NCBI GenBank assembly: GCA_020650975.1
Contig: JAIPMN010001615.1
Location: 1-30,275 of the forward strand
Length of the DNA: 30,275 bases
Direction of reading: 5' to 3'
From: Apostichopus californicus
Lineage: Eukaryota > Echinodermata > Holothuroidea > Aspidochirotida > Stichopodidae
In this document: positions 27,961 through 30,275 of the stretch, piece after piece
How the letters are laid out: each line of letters begins with the position of its first letter
Numbering within the stretch: the stretch's first letter is position 1
The notes under the pieces: model-generated
What the model saw: the letters and a program-made list of their open reading frames with translations, nothing else
Told to the model about the DNA's origin: nothing
The model's database searches: none
Position numbers and translations under genes: made by a program

Positions 27961-30120
27961 GGCTTTTAGGTTAAGGTCATCAAAATGAATTTTAATAAGA
28001 AAGTGCGAAGGTTTTGAAACTTTAATTCGGCAAATTTGTTTCGATGTATTCCTATACCTGGCGAGAATGAAATGTCACTGAAAGCGTGACGGTGGGGGTG
28101 TAGGAGAAGGGGTAACAGGGGGACACACTCATATACACAAACACAAACTGACCCTATTTTTTCATCATAATCGTTTGGCAAAAGAGAGCCGTAAAAAGAA
28201 CGCACCAACATTATCGATGGACTTAAGCTATAGATTCAGCTTTTGCAAAATTGTCTTTGATCTGGTAAAGGTCAAGAAATAAAGAAAAAAATTTGTAAAA
28301 ATAGTTGTTGTTTCTAAAGCTATGGAGGGTTTAAAAATGTTCGACTCTTAAATATGCTAGCACTCTGGAATGACCCCTAAAGGCTTTCAGCCGTAATGAT
28401 GTCGGCTCCTCTGTGCAGGCCTAAATGTTAATGTTATTCCATTGTTTTTATAAATGCCAATAATTCAACCCAAACATGTTCTTTCAAATTCATATAAACA
28501 ATAGGGCACCATGGTATGATATTCAGTACCATATGTCCATGAAATAGTTGTAACACATTTGAGGTTATGAAAGTCTTATGTTTTCCCATTTTAGAGTCTG
28601 TGTTGTGTTGCATCTCGGGAACTGACTGAAATGGTTTGTCTATTAGACTATAGCCTATTGTTCACTACTTTAGTCGATAACATGCACTCGTTTAATTAAA
28701 CGGGTCAATTCTCAGACATTAAAAGTTTCATGGAAATCCAATCTGGACTTGCATGTAGCATGGTCTACAACACATGTACTTCAAGTTCGTGCTTAACGTC
28801 ATCCAGTAACCTGCAGTCCTTCGTACGTTAAGCCTGTCGCTGCTCTCTGTATGATATAACATATAACGTAAATTCCTTCCGTTGCACTCGTTTGCGCATG
28901 CGGCGGTATATCATGCCTACATTTGAAATTTGAATGATGCATATTTTGGTTGGGTCGTGCGAATATATTATATATGAATCATATGACATTTGAAAGAAAC
29001 TAGATATCAAAATTCCATTACATAACATTGCAATTAATAAGCTTGACCATTTAGTCAAGTTTCATTTCGAATCATTCAAGGACTGCAGGTCGAAAAATGT
29101 CCGATCTGCTTTTGCGTGTTGTTAATGTTGGATGACGATGCAAAAAAAAAAGGATATATACGGACTCATCATACAAGTTTGTTGTTGACACATCATAGCC
29201 TACATGCTTTAAACGATTAGCCAGCTGATTTTAAACCACTTCCTTGAGATTGGTATTCAACTCTACCACAGATCTACCGAGTATTAATAAAACAGAAAAC
29301 AAATACAGTTGATTCAACCATAAATACCCATTCTGATCAATTTGTTTTTCATTGATTAATGTAGTAGATTAGTAATGTTATACCCAGTCGATGATCTACA
29401 TTTCGTGGCACTACTAAAACTAATTCTTATACCAGCTTTAATTACTTACAAATACTGCATCACTGTGGCACTTTATTAAATATCGCAAATTAACTGAAAG
29501 AATCGTATTTGTACATTTGGACTGGTATACTTAATCCTGAGACTGGACAATGGAGAAATATTCGAGTCTGATAAAAAAAATCGTAAAAAATACTTTCAAT
29601 TTATTTTGAGTGAAATTAAAAGGGACAAAATGGTCTTGCTTTGATCACTCAGTAAAATTACAGCAATCTCAATGATTTAGTTATAAATTATAATATTGAA
29701 CGTTATGATCATTGGCGATAAACATTGAAATGCTGTTTCAACTGAATTTATCGAAGAAAAGATCAGACCCAATTGGGTTTGTGAAAAATTCATAAATTTA
29801 CAAGCTTTTTTTGATGTGATTTAATTTTCGTCTTTGATTTGTAATATACTGGTTTGTATTATTATGTAGCATAGCCGATAGGAGTTATAGATAGCTTCAC
29901 GTCTTGAACGTATATTTAATATACGTAATGAGGTGGTATTTTTCGTCATTATTTGTTACATTTATATAAGTAAGAACTTGCAATATTTATTGGTAGGCCT
30001 ATCTGTTGTGTCGACAATCAAGACACTCCTTTCTGATAGCTGTTCAAAATTAATATGTTGTGTAAAACTCATTAAAGTCATCTTGCCTGAACTTTCTCGA
30101 ATTTGTCACTTCTAAACCTT
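27961..30120. other. No gene supported
   Basis: A G-rich patch at 28091-28122 (four G runs) lies in mostly AT-rich sequence. The frames at 27966-28211, 28828-29058 and 29933-30115 lack splice signals and motifs. A TAGGCCTA lies at 29995. Confidence 0.4.
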
Positions 30121-30130
30121 GTAAAAGACG

Positions 30131-30229
30131 ACCCCTCACCCACACCCCACCCCACACCACCCCCCACACACCATTATTGCCTACATGAATTGGTTTCCAT
30201 AAAGCACAGAGAGGGGAGTGGGGGGGGGG
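30131..30229. repeat. C-rich tract followed by G-rich tract
   Basis: Eight C runs of three or more at 30131-30172 are followed 40 bases later by GAGGGGAGTG and a run of ten G at 30220-30229. The two could pair as an imperfect stem. The minus-strand frame 30050-30268 reads through them and is low complexity. Confidence 0.8.
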
Positions 30230-30275
30230 AATTACTTCACCAATTTTGGTTCTTTGAGGCAGTTTCAATTTTGTG

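Noticed and set aside
30050..30268. 72-codon minus-strand frame rich in Gly, Val and Trp
   Set aside because: It is low complexity from CCCCAC repeats.

Overview
This is a eukaryotic, almost certainly metazoan, window: AT-rich, no bacterial-style gene packing, no long uninterrupted gene, many microsatellites and homopolymer runs, tRNA-derived repeat pieces and isolated short open segments bounded by GT/AG splice signals. The recurring short palindrome TAGGCCTA (for example near 4181, 5629, 5812, 24211, 29995) and the repeat style suggest a marine deuterostome, perhaps an echinoderm such as a sea cucumber; this is inference. I recognise no protein family, so every coding call below is an ab initio exon call and every exon linkage rests on splice phase only. 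Open frames of 60-100 codons occur by chance at this base composition, so frame length alone was not accepted as evidence.

Plus strand, 1-11 kb: the best-supported exon is a 54-nt phase-1/phase-1 exon at 4969-5022, with a textbook branch point, acceptor and donor. A possible upstream exon (1171-1213) leaves phase 1. A 66-nt phase-1/phase-1 exon occurs twice (5367-5432 and 7018-7083) inside a tandem duplication, with splice sites and reading frame kept. Several phase-1 acceptors followed by short tails with stops (3506, 10199, 10820, 24110) could be alternative last exons. Together they read like the 3' half of a gene with variable C-terminal segments.

Minus strand: two exons at 9195-9444 and 8176-8327 fit in phase. 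Weaker candidates lie at 11014-11134, 11653-11684 and 12247-12319. A possible gene start with CCAAT boxes lies at 12492-12900, and a short start-codon exon at 27661-27697. A 77-codon frame at 7383-7616 begins with a membrane anchor and lies in the duplicated block.

Repeats: a tandem duplication of two blocks (5277-7552) whose copies differ by about 0.9 kb; two abutting perfect palindromes (7931-7980); a threefold direct repeat (13696-13887); a tRNA-Ser-like SINE (18909-19028, minus); a retroelement-tail-like segment (19200-19560); a foldback element (19844-20474); and two 25-28 bp hairpins (18954 and 19868), each flanked by 7-bp direct repeats, which look like minute inserted elements. The stretches 14.4-16.8, 20.5-23.4, 25.7-27.6 and 28.2-30.1 kb hold little beyond AT-rich intergenic or intronic sequence and simple repeats.
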